The position numbers and the translations under genes are program-made. Of a DNA stretch of 64,000 nucleotides, positions 37,216 through 46,688 are shown piece after piece. How positions within the stretch are numbered: the stretch's first letter is position 1; the number at the start of each line of letters is the position of its first letter. A model generated the notes under the pieces. That model saw only the letters and a program-made list of their open reading frames with translations. It was not told the origin of the DNA and did not search any database. The stretch is from an uncultured Acidobacteriia bacterium (GTDB taxonomy: Bacteria; Acidobacteriota; Terriglobia; Bryobacterales; Bryobacteraceae), in contig CAIVVT010000178.1 of assembly GCA_903909435.1 (NCBI GenBank), forward strand, positions 35,923 to 99,922. The letters run 5' to 3'.

Positions 37216-40200
37216 TTGTCTATACACAACACCCTCCTGCCAAGACGAATCGCGACCCTACTTCTCTCCGCTTTCGCGGCGGTTTTGGTTCCGGGCTCAG
37301 GCTTCGGACAGGCCGGCCGCACGGAACTCCTGGGCACGATCAAGGATCAGTCTGGTCTTTCGGTTCTCAAGGCAAAAGTTGAACTCGAGGATAAGGCCAC
37401 GATGGCCCGCTACGAGACGACGTCGGATGAGCGCGGCGAATACCACCTGCTCGGATTGCCTGCGGGCCAGTACGTTCTGACCGTATTGCAATCTGGGTTT
37501 CGAACCTACCGCCAATCTGGCGTCACTCTTCGATTGGGTGATCGAACGTCGATCGACGTGCATCTTTCAGTCGGTCAGCCCGCGCAATCCATTGATGTGA
37601 CCGCCGCAGCATCACTGCTCCAGACCGCGAGCGGCGAGGTGAGTCAAAATGTCGATGGCAAACAGGTTGTGAGCCTGCCGCTGGACGGGCGCAATTTCAT
37701 CCCCCTGGTCACGCTCTCGCCCGGTGTCGCGTTGCCAAACGGGAACTTCCTTCCGCGCATCAATGGCAGCCGGCCGAGGACCAACGAGTACATTTACGAC
37801 GGTATCAGCGTGCTGCAACCCGAGCCAGGTCAGGTGGTCTACTACCCGATCATCGACGGCATGGCCGAGTTCAAATTGAATGTGAATGCCTACTCGCCCG
37901 AGTACGGGAGATCCAACGGTGGCACGGTCATTGTGATCGGCAAATCGGGAAGCAACCAGTTCCACGGATCTGTATTCGAGTTCTTCCGCAACGAAGCCCT
38001 AAACGCCAGAAACCTGTTCGCCCAACCGGGCCCGACGCCCGAGTTCCGCAGGAACCAATACGGACTCACCGTCGGCGGGCCGATCCAAACGAACAAGACG
38101 TTTTTCTTCGCGGACTGGCAGGGCACTCGGCTGCGCACCGGCATTACGCGCTTCAGCATCGTCCCGGCGCTCGCTCAAAGACAAGGCGTCTTCACACAGA
38201 CCATATTCGATCCTTCGACCTCACCGCGCACACGTTTTGCGTACAACGCGATTCCCTTGGCCCGCTTCGATCCTGTCGCGAGCCAGGTGCTTGCGCATTA
38301 CCCGCTCCCAAACGTTGCCGGTGCGAGCAACTTCGTTCGAACGGCTACCGAGCCCGACAACCAGGACCAGGCAGACTTCCGTGTTGACCGGTATTTTGGC
38401 GAGAAGCACCGTGCGTTCGCTCGCTACACGATCTTTCACGACGACGACACACCGGTGACGCCCCTGCCAGACGGCAGCGGAAGTCTCACTTCGGGCGTGA
38501 TTGGGCATGCCATTACGCGCGGCGATGCCATTGTAGGCGACTACAACTGGTCGATCTCGCCAAGCGTGTTGAACCAGTTGCGTTTCGGCTATTCCCGCCG
38601 GGGTCTCAACCAGGTATCGCTTCAGAACGGCGGAATCGCGATCCGGGGCTTGCCCTCCAACTCTTTCGCTTCAGTCCTGCCGATCTTCACCTTGTCCGGT
38701 CTTCAGCAGATCGGGCCGACGACCGCAGCCAACTCCAACTTCACTACATCGGTGACGGAATACATCGACACATTCACCATGGTGTTGGGGCGGCACACGT
38801 TCAAGGTCGGCACGGATCTGCGGAGGGAAGCGCTTGAGGTGCTCAACCCGCCGAATCCTACAGGTTCGTTCGGCTTTACCACGACAGGAACGAACAGTTC
38901 GACGGTCGCAGGGAGCGGAAACGCCTTAGCGTCACTGCTTCTGGGGCAGGTAAACGCGTTCTCCATTGACATTCAAAAGCAGGTGATTCAGCCGCGTGCA
39001 CACATTGCGGAGTTCTTTGCCGGTGATGATTGGAAAGTCTCCCGCAGGTTGACACTGAACATTGGCGCGCGGTACACGCTCAATTTCCCTTCAACAGAAG
39101 TTCACAATCAGGGCGGCGTGTTTAACCTCGGAACGCAGGTACTCGAATTTCCCCATACTTCACGAAGCCTGGAGTGCTGCGACATCGGTCCACGCGCCGG
39201 ACTCGCATTTCGCGCAACTGACAGTTGGGTCATCCGTTCAGGTTACGGGATGATCTTCTTCGAACAGTCCGGCATCACCACACCGTTCACGATTCCCCAA
39301 TTCCCGTTCGTACGGACCGTCGGGCAGCAGTCTCCCGACAATGCCACGGCAGCGTTCACGCTGGCCAACGGGCCAACCGTCCAGGTCAGTGCGCCGAATC
39401 CGAAATCAGGATTGGGACAAGGTGTCTTCGGCGTGGACCGTTCGAACGGGTCCGGCTACTCGCAACAGTGGAACTTCACCGTGCAGAAGACGATCGGGAA
39501 CGATTGGAACATCGAACTGGCCTACCTCGGCTCGAAGAACACGCGACTGGGTATCCCGGATGCGAACATCAACCAGTTGCCTTCGCAAGACCTGTCGAAG
39601 AGCGCGGCGTTGTTGGTTAAGGTCGCCAATCCGTACTACGGGCAGATCCCGGCTTCGTCGTCCCTCGGAGGACAGACGATCGCTCAGCAGCAATTGCTGC
39701 GGCCCTACCCGCGCTTCACCACGGTCGCGCTCTTTCGCGACAATGTCGGCAATTCGACCTACGACGCGGCTGCGCTCAAGATCGAGAAGCGGCTGTCCCA
39801 CGGCTTGACGATCAACGCCGCGTACACGTTCTCCAAGCTGATCGACGATGCCTCCAGCGTATTTTCGCAGACCATCTTCACCGGCCCCGTTCTCAACAGC
39901 ACCGGCGCCGCGGACGCCTACAACCGGCACCTAGAGAAGGATGTGTCCAGCGGCGATATTCCGCGCGTCTTTGCGTTGGGCTGGGTCTACGACGTCCCGC
40001 GGATATGGAAGCTCGCCGGCTGGCAGATCGGTGGGCTGATTCGTGTGCAGGCCGGCGACGCCGTGGCAACCACTCAGGCCACCAACAACAACTCCAGTCT
40101 GGGCTTCGCGGTCCAACGGCCTAATCGGATTGGCGACCCAAACAACATTGCGGGACGGACAGTCGCCAAGTATTTCAATACGGCCGCGTTCTCGCTCGCG

Positions 40201-40455
40201 CCACAATTCGTGATCGGATCGAGCTCACGCAACCCGGTACGCGGGCCCGGCCTGCAGAATGCGGACCTGATGCTTGGTAAGACATTTAGAATCACGGAAC
40301 GGATCGAGGCGGAGTTTCGCGCCGAGGTATTCAACATCTCGAATACTCCCCCGCTCAACGATCCTAACGGTAGTTTCGGTAGTGCGGCCTTCGGCTCGAT
40401 CACCAGCGCCGGGAACCCACGTGATTTCGAATTCGTGGCCAAAGTCCACTTCTGA
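37216..40455 (+). CDS. Oar-like TonB-dependent receptor with carboxypeptidase-regulatory domain
   Basis: A 1079-residue outer membrane protein. After a signal peptide (about 1-35) comes a CarboxypepD_reg-like beta-sandwich (about 38-115; LLGTIKDQSGLSVLKAKVEL and GLPAGQYVLTVLQSGFRTY), a plug domain (about 120-260; GRNFIPLVTLSPGV, SNGGTVIVIGKSGSNQFHGS), and a large beta-barrel ending in Phe, as expected for assembly by BamA. This architecture is heavily expanded in Acidobacteriota. It probably imports a glycan fragment or other nutrient. The start codon seems to be TTG, without a strong ribosome binding site. No SusD-like partner is adjacent. Confidence 0.92.
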   Translation: MSIHNTLLPRRIATLLLSAFAAVLVPGSGFGQAGRTELLGTIKDQSGLSVLKAKVELEDKATMARYETTSDERGEYHLLGLPAGQYVLTVLQSGFRTYRQSGVTLRLGDRTSIDVHLSVGQPAQSIDVTAAASLLQTASGEVSQNVDGKQVVSLPLDGRNFIPLVTLSPGVALPNGNFLPRINGSRPRTNEYIYDGISVLQPEPGQVVYYPIIDGMAEFKLNVNAYSPEYGRSNGGTVIVIGKSGSNQFHGSVFEFFRNEALNARNLFAQPGPTPEFRRNQYGLTVGGPIQTNKTFFFADWQGTRLRTGITRFSIVPALAQRQGVFTQTIFDPSTSPRTRFAYNAIPLARFDPVASQVLAHYPLPNVAGASNFVRTATEPDNQDQADFRVDRYFGEKHRAFARYTIFHDDDTPVTPLPDGSGSLTSGVIGHAITRGDAIVGDYNWSISPSVLNQLRFGYSRRGLNQVSLQNGGIAIRGLPSNSFASVLPIFTLSGLQQIGPTTAANSNFTTSVTEYIDTFTMVLGRHTFKVGTDLRREALEVLNPPNPTGSFGFTTTGTNSSTVAGSGNALASLLLGQVNAFSIDIQKQVIQPRAHIAEFFAGDDWKVSRRLTLNIGARYTLNFPSTEVHNQGGVFNLGTQVLEFPHTSRSLECCDIGPRAGLAFRATDSWVIRSGYGMIFFEQSGITTPFTIPQFPFVRTVGQQSPDNATAAFTLANGPTVQVSAPNPKSGLGQGVFGVDRSNGSGYSQQWNFTVQKTIGNDWNIELAYLGSKNTRLGIPDANINQLPSQDLSKSAALLVKVANPYYGQIPASSSLGGQTIAQQQLLRPYPRFTTVALFRDNVGNSTYDAAALKIEKRLSHGLTINAAYTFSKLIDDASSVFSQTIFTGPVLNSTGAADAYNRHLEKDVSSGDIPRVFALGWVYDVPRIWKLAGWQIGGLIRVQAGDAVATTQATNNNSSLGFAVQRPNRIGDPNNIAGRTVAKYFNTAAFSLAPQFVIGSSSRNPVRGPGLQNADLMLGKTFRITERIEAEFRAEVFNISNTPPLNDPNGSFGSAAFGSITSAGNPRDFEFVAKVHF

Positions 40456-40511
40456 AAGGCTGGCGGGAAGTAAACCGCTCGCAGACTCGGTAACTAGAAT
40501 GTGAGGCAGTC

Positions 40512-41000
40512 ATGTCCACGCAGCGCTTAATGCTCATTGGGCTGCTCTCTGCAGCCTTAGCGGTGGCGCAAGACGCTTCCCCGTCGCTGCAAGTGACGGG
40601 CGCCGTTCAACATGTCCTGAAATTGACCGCCGACGACCTGTCCAAAATGCCCCGCGCGACCGCCAAGCTTGCCAGCCACGGGAAAGAGAGCGCCTACCAG
40701 GGCGTCTGGCTCCATGATGTGCTCGAACGAGCGGGCGTTCCACAGGGCAAGGAGTTGCAGGGGAAGGCGCTGGCAGGCTTTGTCCTCGGCGAAGCACGAG
40801 ACGGTTACCGCGTAGTGTTTTCACTTGCTGAACTCGACCCTGATTTCATCGATGACGAGGTCCTCTTGGCGGACAGCGCCAATGACAAACCACTGTCTGC
40901 AGAAGCAGGACCATTCCGGATCATCGTGCCAAAAGACAAGCCTGGTGCGCGCTCAGTCCGCATGCTGATCAAGCTCGAGATCGTTCAGGTGACGAAGTGA
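40512..41000 (+). CDS. Exported molybdopterin-binding-domain protein
   Basis: A 162-residue protein with a signal peptide (about 1-19) and a domain like the small oxidoreductase molybdopterin-binding fold: LKLTADDLSKMPRATAKL, YQGVWLHDVLERAGVP, DGYRVVFSLAELDP, and FRIIVPKDKPGARSVRML. In complete sulfite-oxidase-type enzymes this fold binds the cofactor; here it stands alone. GAGG lies 5 bases before ATG. The stop overlaps the regulator's ATG by one base, so the two genes are coupled and a molybdate or molybdenum-cofactor link is plausible. Confidence 0.8.
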   Translation: MSTQRLMLIGLLSAALAVAQDASPSLQVTGAVQHVLKLTADDLSKMPRATAKLASHGKESAYQGVWLHDVLERAGVPQGKELQGKALAGFVLGEARDGYRVVFSLAELDPDFIDDEVLLADSANDKPLSAEAGPFRIIVPKDKPGARSVRMLIKLEIVQVTK

Positions 41001-42127
41001 TGGCCAGGAAGCCACTGGTTGAAAATCGGCTGGCTGAACTCCGCAAGAGCCGGGGGCTCGGCGCTTCCGACCTCGCCCGGCGCGTAAACGTGAGCCGGCC
41101 GACCATCTACGCCATCGAAGCGGGCACTTACGTCCCGAACACCGAAGTCGCCTTACATCTGGCGCGCGAATTGGAAGTGACTGTCGACGAATTGTTCACG
41201 CTGCAAAGTGGCACTCAAGCGGCACCGGAGTCACTCTCAGCCGAAGTCCTCAGCAGTTCACTCGCGTTGGAGGGCCAACCCGTGCGAATCTGCCAGGTCG
41301 GCTCGCGTTGGGTCAGCGTGCCTGTGAGCGCCTCGCCCTGCTACATGCCCGAGGCGGACGGCATCATTCAGCGGTTAGGACGATCAAGCAGTCGTGCCGA
41401 CCTCGTGGTGTCTTCAAAGGAGGAAGCCGCACAGAAGCGGTTGGTGCTCGCGGGGTGCGATCCGGCGGCCAGCCTCCTCTCGCACGTGGTCGAAAAGATC
41501 AGCGGCATCGAAATTGTCTGCGCTCCAGCGTCGAGTAAGTTGGCGCTCGCGTGGCTCAAGGCGGGCAAGGTGCACATCGCGGGATCCCATCTCGAGGACC
41601 CGAAGACCGGCGAATTCAACATGCCCTATATCCGCCAGGAGTTTCCAGGGGAAGACATGAGCGTCGTGACGTTTGCGCGGTGGGAAGAGGGGCTGGTGAC
41701 CGCGCCGGGCAATCCTAAGGAGATACGCAAGATCGATGACCTCTGTAAACGCAGCATCCGCTTCGTCAACAGAGAATCGGGCTCGGGCAGCCGCGCGTTG
41801 TTGGATCAATTGCTGAAGCAGGCCTGTCTGGACTCGACCAGAATCAAGGGCTACGAACGCGTAGCCTTCGGGCATCTGGCGGCGGCCTACGGTGTTGCCA
41901 TCGGAAGTGCTGACGCGTGTCTGGCAACCCGTTCGGCGGCACGGGCGTTTGGTCTGGAGTTCGCCCCGCTGCGCAGTGAGCGTTACGATCTGGTGATGCG
42001 CAAGGGCACTACCGATCTTCCCGCTGTAAAAGCACTTCTGGACGTGCTCCAACGCGAGACGCTACGGCGTAAGTTGGACGTTCTCGCTGGCTACGATACG
42101 TCGCAGACCGGGGCCGTTGTCGGCTAA
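41000..42127 (+). CDS. XRE helix-turn-helix regulator with periplasmic-binding-protein-like domain
   Basis: A 375-residue regulator. Residues about 8-65 form an XRE-type DNA-binding domain (LAELRKSRGLGASDLARRV, then VSRPTIYAIEAG). Residues about 95-350 resemble the PBP-like ligand domain seen in molybdate-related regulators, with SHLEDPKTGEFNMPYI and RFVNRESGSGSRALLDQLL, where the RESGSGSR stretch matches oxyanion-binding loops. GTG 40997 is an alternative start. Coupling to the molybdopterin-domain gene suggests control by molybdate, tungstate or the cofactor, but the ligand is not proved. Confidence 0.85.
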   Translation: MARKPLVENRLAELRKSRGLGASDLARRVNVSRPTIYAIEAGTYVPNTEVALHLARELEVTVDELFTLQSGTQAAPESLSAEVLSSSLALEGQPVRICQVGSRWVSVPVSASPCYMPEADGIIQRLGRSSSRADLVVSSKEEAAQKRLVLAGCDPAASLLSHVVEKISGIEIVCAPASSKLALAWLKAGKVHIAGSHLEDPKTGEFNMPYIRQEFPGEDMSVVTFARWEEGLVTAPGNPKEIRKIDDLCKRSIRFVNRESGSGSRALLDQLLKQACLDSTRIKGYERVAFGHLAAAYGVAIGSADACLATRSAARAFGLEFAPLRSERYDLVMRKGTTDLPAVKALLDVLQRETLRRKLDVLAGYDTSQTGAVVG

Positions 42128-42500
42128 GTGGATGTCGTCGGCTAACTCGGGCCCTGATCGGCTCTGGCGGAATCCCTGCTAGCCCTCGTGCTCTCCGTCA
42201 AGCCCCCCGCCGGGGATTGTCGGCAGGAATCCGGCCGCGCGGCGGTGGAAGCAACTCAGTTTGCCCGACACGGATCCGACCCGGTTCTTGCCCTTCAGTG
42301 CGCGAAATCCAAATCCCGGCCTCTAGCTCGGTTGCTTTGACTGGTGTGGAATTGGTGTGAATCTAAATGGGAAGGATGGGGAAAGATGCGGAAACTGGGG
42401 AAAGTCCGCGTCGGCGGAACGGCGAAGAATGGCGCAGTCCTGGTGGCGTTTGAAGCTGGATAATGAGTGTAAGCCATCGAGAATAGAGATGCTAAGAATA

Positions 42501-42580
42501 GCTCCTCAGCTAGGACTCGAACCTAGGACCTTTCGGGTAGCAGGCGCGCCGTTCCTTGCGCTCGCCAAGAGCGCACGAGC
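42501..42580 (-). pseudogene. tRNA-like relic in repeat copy 1
   Basis: On the minus strand, 42526-42510 is a perfect T-arm (CTAGG, TTCGAGT, CCTAG) preceded by AGGTC as in normal variable loops. A D-arm-like GCGCTCTTGGCGAGCGC lies at 42574-42558. The anticodon stem does not pair and the acceptor strands do not match, so it is non-functional. The order of pieces resembles a tRNA-Asn-like gene, but that identity is weak. Confidence 0.45.
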
Positions 42581-42661
42581 ACTTTTGCGGCGGCGTCTGT
42601 TAGGCGAGACTGGCACCGCACTGAGTCCCCGAAGCTCAACCCGACTCAGTTCAGGTCGTGT

Positions 42662-42703
42662 GCAGTTGATGTCTGCACGGACACCCGTGCAGATATCAAC
42701 TGC
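42662..42703. repeat. Hairpin with 19-bp arms (repeat copy 1)
   Basis: Arms 42662-42680 and 42685-42703 pair over 19 bp with a single G-T wobble and the loop ACAC. The left arm is GCAGTTGATGTCTGCACGG. A smaller hairpin (ACTGAGTC and GACTCAGT) lies just upstream at 42621-42650. Confidence 0.8.
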
Positions 42704-43050
42704 TACTCGGGCATGAAGCCGGGTGCCTCGGCGACATCAAGCCACCCGGTCACATACACATGAACCTCAGTGCGCCTCTCGCTCCGTCAACGGCGAGCAC
42801 CCTGACACTCTGCGCGTCCACACAGCCAGAAATCGACACGAGGTGTTCGCCGATGGGCCATGAGGCCGGGAATACCCAATATCTCAATCCCACGTCCGGG
42901 AATTCGACCACCCAGCTGTTTTGACGAGCGCCGGCGATGCAACTGCAAACAGGGACCGAGCAAGGTGCTCTTCGGGATGCGCCGCGCGTCCAACTTGCCT
43001 TTGCGCATCGAAACAGTCTCATACGTTTATCTAGAATCAGACCGGGCGCC
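42704..43050. other. Noncoding stretch between repeat and inverted repeat
   Basis: About 350 bp without a credible gene, lying between repeat copy 1 and the left 336-bp inverted repeat. Confidence 0.4.
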
Positions 43051-43386
43051 GAGATAAGAAGAGGGAGCACTTTGCTGGCTCGGGAACTGCGTCCTTAGCC
43101 AACTTGGGGTGAGGTTGCTCTTCGCTGCCAAGGTGCACGCGAGGAACCGTGTGTCTCGCGGCATTCATGCGCCCACGAACGTATACGCGATTACGCTGAT
43201 AGGCTTCTCGAAGCCTGGGCGAAATGCATATAAAGAGTATTGAATCAATGCGTTACAGGAACTTGTCGCACCTTGAGATGCAACCCGACCAATGGGCGTC
43301 ATTGCTGGACGCGAGCGTGCTGAGGCAAGTAGCTTACTTGTTTGCAATGACTTACGCGAAAGGACGCACTAAGACGTCCCCGCTGG
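43051..43386 (+). repeat. 336-bp inverted repeat, left arm
   Basis: This segment is about 95-97% identical to the reverse complement of 63542-63877. It contains a short frame starting at 43224 (MHIKSIESMRYRNLSHLEMQ) that is also intact in the other copy. In the frame's core the three differences all fall at third codon positions, a weak hint of coding. No recombinase motif is seen. Confidence 0.85.
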
Positions 43387-43710
43387 GAAATGCCGACTTG
43401 CGAGTACCAATGCCCGTCCGGGGCACGCTTCCATGATCGCGTATCCCGGGAGCGAGCCTCAGCAGTCTAGATTCAGCCCATTCTCCGAGTGGCGCGTCAT
43501 CCGACCGCAGCACCACGGTTAGCGGTCATAAGCCGACTTATCGGTCCGAATTCTAAAGGGTCTGGGGTGAACCACCCACGAGTGCAGGATGAAATGGGAT
43601 AACTCTCGACACTCTCTTGATCTTCGCATCACGACCTAAGCTAAAGACCTCTTGGAAGAGCCCTACAGTCGCATCATTAGGGAGCCAGGCGGGCCTACGG
43701 CGGCTCGCCC
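43387..43710. other. Noncoding stretch before module A
   Basis: About 320 bp between the left inverted repeat and the stop of the first PD40 regulator. No gene or clear terminator was seen. Confidence 0.35.
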
Positions 43711-45879
43711 TCATCGGAACTTCTCCACCATCATCAGGTCGGTCTGCCCGAGTTCACCTTCATGAGTTGTGTAGAGGAGCCACCGGCCGTCAGGGGAAAC
43801 AGAAAAGCCCCAGCCCACTCTTCCCTTCAACTTGGCAACCGTTTCAACCATGCGAGATGCGAAATCGAAACGCTGGACTGACGGGTTCTCCCAGTCTGAG
43901 AGGAAATAGATGCCACGGTCGATCACCGCGAAGGCGTTCGAGCATACGGACGGGACGATCCGGACTTCTTCGCCGCCTTCGACTGGAACGCGCCTCAGTT
44001 CAGTGTTCTCCCCATCCACTCGATCAAACAAATAGTAGAAGAATTTCCGGTCGGGGGACTCGACCCCTTGAGCGCCGCCTTGTTTCGTGATCTGCACCGC
44101 TTCGCCGCCGTTGACGGGGATTTTCCATACCTGCTTGTTTCCGTTCCTTTTAGAGACAAAGTAGATCCACTTGCCGTCTCGCGACCACCCGGAAAGCCCA
44201 GCCCCGACGTGGGCACCACGCAAACGCTCTGGTTTGCCTCCATCCACGCTGACGATGTCGATTTCGCCAATCCCGCCCGGCCGGGCGGTGAAAGCGATGC
44301 GGCGTCCATCCGGGGACCAGGCTGGGCCCGCGACATAAGGGCCGCCGAAAGAGGTCAGCTTCACCGCGTTCAATCCGTCGGCGTCGCACACCCAGATCTC
44401 GTGGCTGCCTGACCGGTCCGAAGTGAACGCGATACGCTTGCCGTCAGGCGAGTACTGCGGAACGAAGTCCAAACGGGAGGAGTTCATGGGCAACTTCTCC
44501 GCCCGGTGGCCGCCGCCCAGTTCGAGGCGCCAAATATGGGCGCGGTTGACGAACTGCATGTAGACCACGCGGCCCTGGCGTGAAATCGTCGGCATCAGGT
44601 AGTTGGTTGCGCCGCCAAAGGGGAGGGGTTCGGGGTCTCCCAATTGACGCGGGGACCCGCGAATTGCCATCTGCCACAGTCTCTTGTTGCTGGTGGAAGT
44701 ACCTGATGCAAACAGGATCGAGTTTCCATCAGGCCACCATGCCGCCTCATCCGTGTTTCTTTGCCAGAACGTGATGCGCTTTGGCTCCTCGGTTGCGCTG
44801 GAGCCTTCAGGTAGTTCAAGAAGAAAAAGATCGGAGCCCCCCAACCCGTTGATCGCTCGGGTGAACACGAGAGCGCGCCCGTCTGGGGAAACCGAGGGGT
44901 AAACATCGCCAAAGAGGCCCTGAGGCGGAGAGGTTAGCTTCCGCTTTTCTCCGGTTTCGACGGAGACGAGAAACAATGCGAGTGGCTCCTGGACCGAGTT
45001 CCTATCAGGCACCACGAGCCGCCGGCTGCTGGGGAGCCAAGACATTTTGCCTTGTCCCCACCACTGAAGCTCCTTACCACCACACAGAACCTCGGTGAGT
45101 TTTCGCTCGGCTCCTCCCACGGCCGGGATCAGGAATACCCCGAATTTCTCGTCGGACAACTTGCGCTGGAAGGCGATCCAGCGACCGTCAGGGGACCAGG
45201 CAGGAAAAACGTCCGGGTCCGGATCCATCGTGAGACGGACAGGAACATCCGCGCCGATCTGGTTGACGTAGATGTCGAAGTTTTCCCGCTTGGGACCGTC
45301 CCACGAGAATGCGACGCGGTCCCCCTCTGGGGAGAAACTCGGCGACGCCTCAAGGCCCGGGTAGGTAGTGAATGGAACTGGAACCGGTAAGGCCATTGTT
45401 GACCTGGCCGGTTTGTTCCATAGCCACGCAGCACATCCGGCGGCGACCACAACCAGACCGGCGATGGCGTACCACCACCCTCGTTTGCGGACCTCCGGAA
45501 CAGGGATTGGGGCGGGTGGCGGGATCGAAGCAGGGTGCGCAAGGCTCTCCACTGGGGCGATGAAGCGGTAGCCCTTGCGTGTCAGCGTCTCGATGAAACG
45601 CGGGTTGTCCGCCGAATCCCCAAGCGCCTGACGCAACTTATTGATCGCGGTGTTGACTCCGTGATCGAACTCGACAAACGTGTCGGCTGGCCATAGTGCG
45701 CGCTGCAGTTCCTCGCGAGCGACAATTTCACCGCGATGGCGCAGCAGCACGGCCAGAACCTGGAACGGCTGCTCCTGGAGCGGCACCCTGCGTCCACGCT
45801 TCCGCAGTTCTCCCGCAGCAAGGTCGGCCTCGAACAAACCGAAACGAACTGTATTGGGAACCGTCGACGAAGTCTCCAA
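43711..45879 (-). CDS. Module A: membrane-bound winged-helix regulator with PD40 beta-propeller
   Basis: A 722-residue ToxR/CadC-type one-component regulator. Residues about 11-108 form an OmpR-type winged helix (VRFGLFEADLAAGELRKRG, WPADTFVEFDHGVNTAINKL, RKGYRFIAPV). A Pro-rich linker precedes one transmembrane helix (about 135-154). The periplasmic part is a PD40/TolB-like propeller with repeats such as PSFSPEGDRVAFSW, PAWSPDGRWIAFQR and PQYSPDGKRIAFTS. The start is TTG 45879, directly after an in-frame TGA. It is divergent from the small exported metalloprotease-like gene at 46089. It closely resembles the module B regulator. The ligand sensed by the propeller is unknown. Confidence 0.9.
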   Translation of the reverse strand: METSSTVPNTVRFGLFEADLAAGELRKRGRRVPLQEQPFQVLAVLLRHRGEIVAREELQRALWPADTFVEFDHGVNTAINKLRQALGDSADNPRFIETLTRKGYRFIAPVESLAHPASIPPPAPIPVPEVRKRGWWYAIAGLVVVAAGCAAWLWNKPARSTMALPVPVPFTTYPGLEASPSFSPEGDRVAFSWDGPKRENFDIYVNQIGADVPVRLTMDPDPDVFPAWSPDGRWIAFQRKLSDEKFGVFLIPAVGGAERKLTEVLCGGKELQWWGQGKMSWLPSSRRLVVPDRNSVQEPLALFLVSVETGEKRKLTSPPQGLFGDVYPSVSPDGRALVFTRAINGLGGSDLFLLELPEGSSATEEPKRITFWQRNTDEAAWWPDGNSILFASGTSTSNKRLWQMAIRGSPRQLGDPEPLPFGGATNYLMPTISRQGRVVYMQFVNRAHIWRLELGGGHRAEKLPMNSSRLDFVPQYSPDGKRIAFTSDRSGSHEIWVCDADGLNAVKLTSFGGPYVAGPAWSPDGRRIAFTARPGGIGEIDIVSVDGGKPERLRGAHVGAGLSGWSRDGKWIYFVSKRNGNKQVWKIPVNGGEAVQITKQGGAQGVESPDRKFFYYLFDRVDGENTELRRVPVEGGEEVRIVPSVCSNAFAVIDRGIYFLSDWENPSVQRFDFASRMVETVAKLKGRVGWGFSVSPDGRWLLYTTHEGELGQTDLMMVEKFR

Positions 45880-46023
45880 TCAGTCACCCGAATGGGCGTA
45901 GAGTAGCATAGCTGTTCGGCTTGCTTCAACCGGTTGATACTGCCTGATAACTCTTTTCCAATCAATCTCTTGCCGGGAGAGGTCTGCCTGGATGCAGTTT
46001 ACATCGGAATTAGACTCAATCGA

Positions 46024-46088
46024 GCCGCCGTGCATTGAGGGTTACCTCCGCATAGCGAATTCTTGGTCTCGCCAGGGAGGCGAGATCA
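46024..46088 (+). promoter_or_regulatory. Conserved 65-bp upstream block, module A
   Basis: The block begins GCCGCCGTGCATTGAGG, continues with ACCTCCGCATAGCGAATTC and ends in the start-codon hairpin. The equivalent blocks at 49300-49364 and 51533-51597 have the same length and are nearly identical in sequence, although the proteins that follow are only moderately or weakly similar. Confidence 0.75.
46065..46087 (+). promoter_or_regulatory. Start-codon hairpin covering the ribosome binding site, module A
   Basis: GGTCTCGCC (46065-46073) pairs with GGCGAGATC (46079-46087) over 9 positions, including one G-U. The ribosome binding site GGAGG lies in the loop and 3' arm, immediately before ATG 46089. 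Folding would hide it from ribosomes. Confidence 0.65.
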
Positions 46089-46688
46089 ATGAAGACAACC
46101 GCGGTGGTTACGTTGGCGGCAATGCTGGGCAGCATCGCCTGGGCGGCAGCAAAAACCGACGATCAGAAGGTTGTGGCTTGCTTCGATGTGAGTGGAAGTA
46201 ACGCGATGGAGGTGGCCGTGGCAAAGATGGCGGCTTCCGCGCTGTTCCGGTCGGCAGGCGTGAAACTGGAATGGCATACGGACCGGCGTTCATGCAATGA
46301 GAAGCGTGACCAGGCGATCATCGTCAGCCTGTCGATGGACACGCCCAAGAATCTACGACCCGGCGCATTGGCCATCGCTCGCCCGTTCGAGGGCGTGCAC
46401 ATTGAGGTGTTCTACGACCGGATCGCCAGCAAAGCGCGCGATCTACGGCCTTACCTGTTGGCCTATGTTGTCGTTCATGAGATCACACACGTGCTTCAAG
46501 CGATCGATCGGCATTCAGATAGCGGGATCATGAAGGGGCAGTGGGGCTCCCAGGAGTATGAGCTGATGAAGGGGAGCCGACTCCAGTTTGCCGAGCAGGA
46601 CGCAGAACTGATCCATGATGGAATGGCGGCGCGCGGGGCCAGGCGCGCGTCCGGCACGCTGCCGGCGGAAGTGCGCAAGCCTGAATAG
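46089..46688 (+). CDS. Module A: small exported zinc-protease-like protein
   Basis: A 199-residue protein with a signal peptide (about 1-20). The motif at 130-148 is HEITHVLQAIDRHSDSGIM: His130, Glu131, His134 and His142 form a metzincin-like zinc site with two more residues before the third His than the usual HExxHxxGxxH, followed by a Met-turn-like SGIM. The domain starts around residue 27 (KVVACFDVSG) and contains FRSAGVKLEW and EVFYDRIA before the motif. It is about as long as a minimal matrixin catalytic domain. It closely resembles the module C protein. Protease activity is inferred from the motif and has not been shown for this family. Confidence 0.8.
   Translation: MKTTAVVTLAAMLGSIAWAAAKTDDQKVVACFDVSGSNAMEVAVAKMAASALFRSAGVKLEWHTDRRSCNEKRDQAIIVSLSMDTPKNLRPGALAIARPFEGVHIEVFYDRIASKARDLRPYLLAYVVVHEITHVLQAIDRHSDSGIMKGQWGSQEYELMKGSRLQFAEQDAELIHDGMAARGARRASGTLPAEVRKPE

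Larger units (their letters stand above)
42339..42703 (+). repeat. 365-bp repeat, copy 1 of 3
   Basis: This copy begins GACTGGTGTGGAATTGGTGT, continues with a purine-rich block containing GGATGGGGAAA and GGAACGGCGAAGAA, has a tRNA-like relic in the middle on the minus strand, and ends in two hairpins, the second with 19-bp arms. Copies at 50173-50536 and 54034-54364 share the first 95 bp and the 3' hairpin. No clear protein product was recognised. Confidence 0.75.

Noticed and set aside
42501..42580. Functional tRNA gene
   Set aside because: The anticodon stem and acceptor strands do not pair, although the T-arm is perfect.
42357..42716. Protein-coding gene in repeat copy 1
   Set aside because: The frame is not kept in copies 2 and 3, while the DNA and hairpins are conserved.
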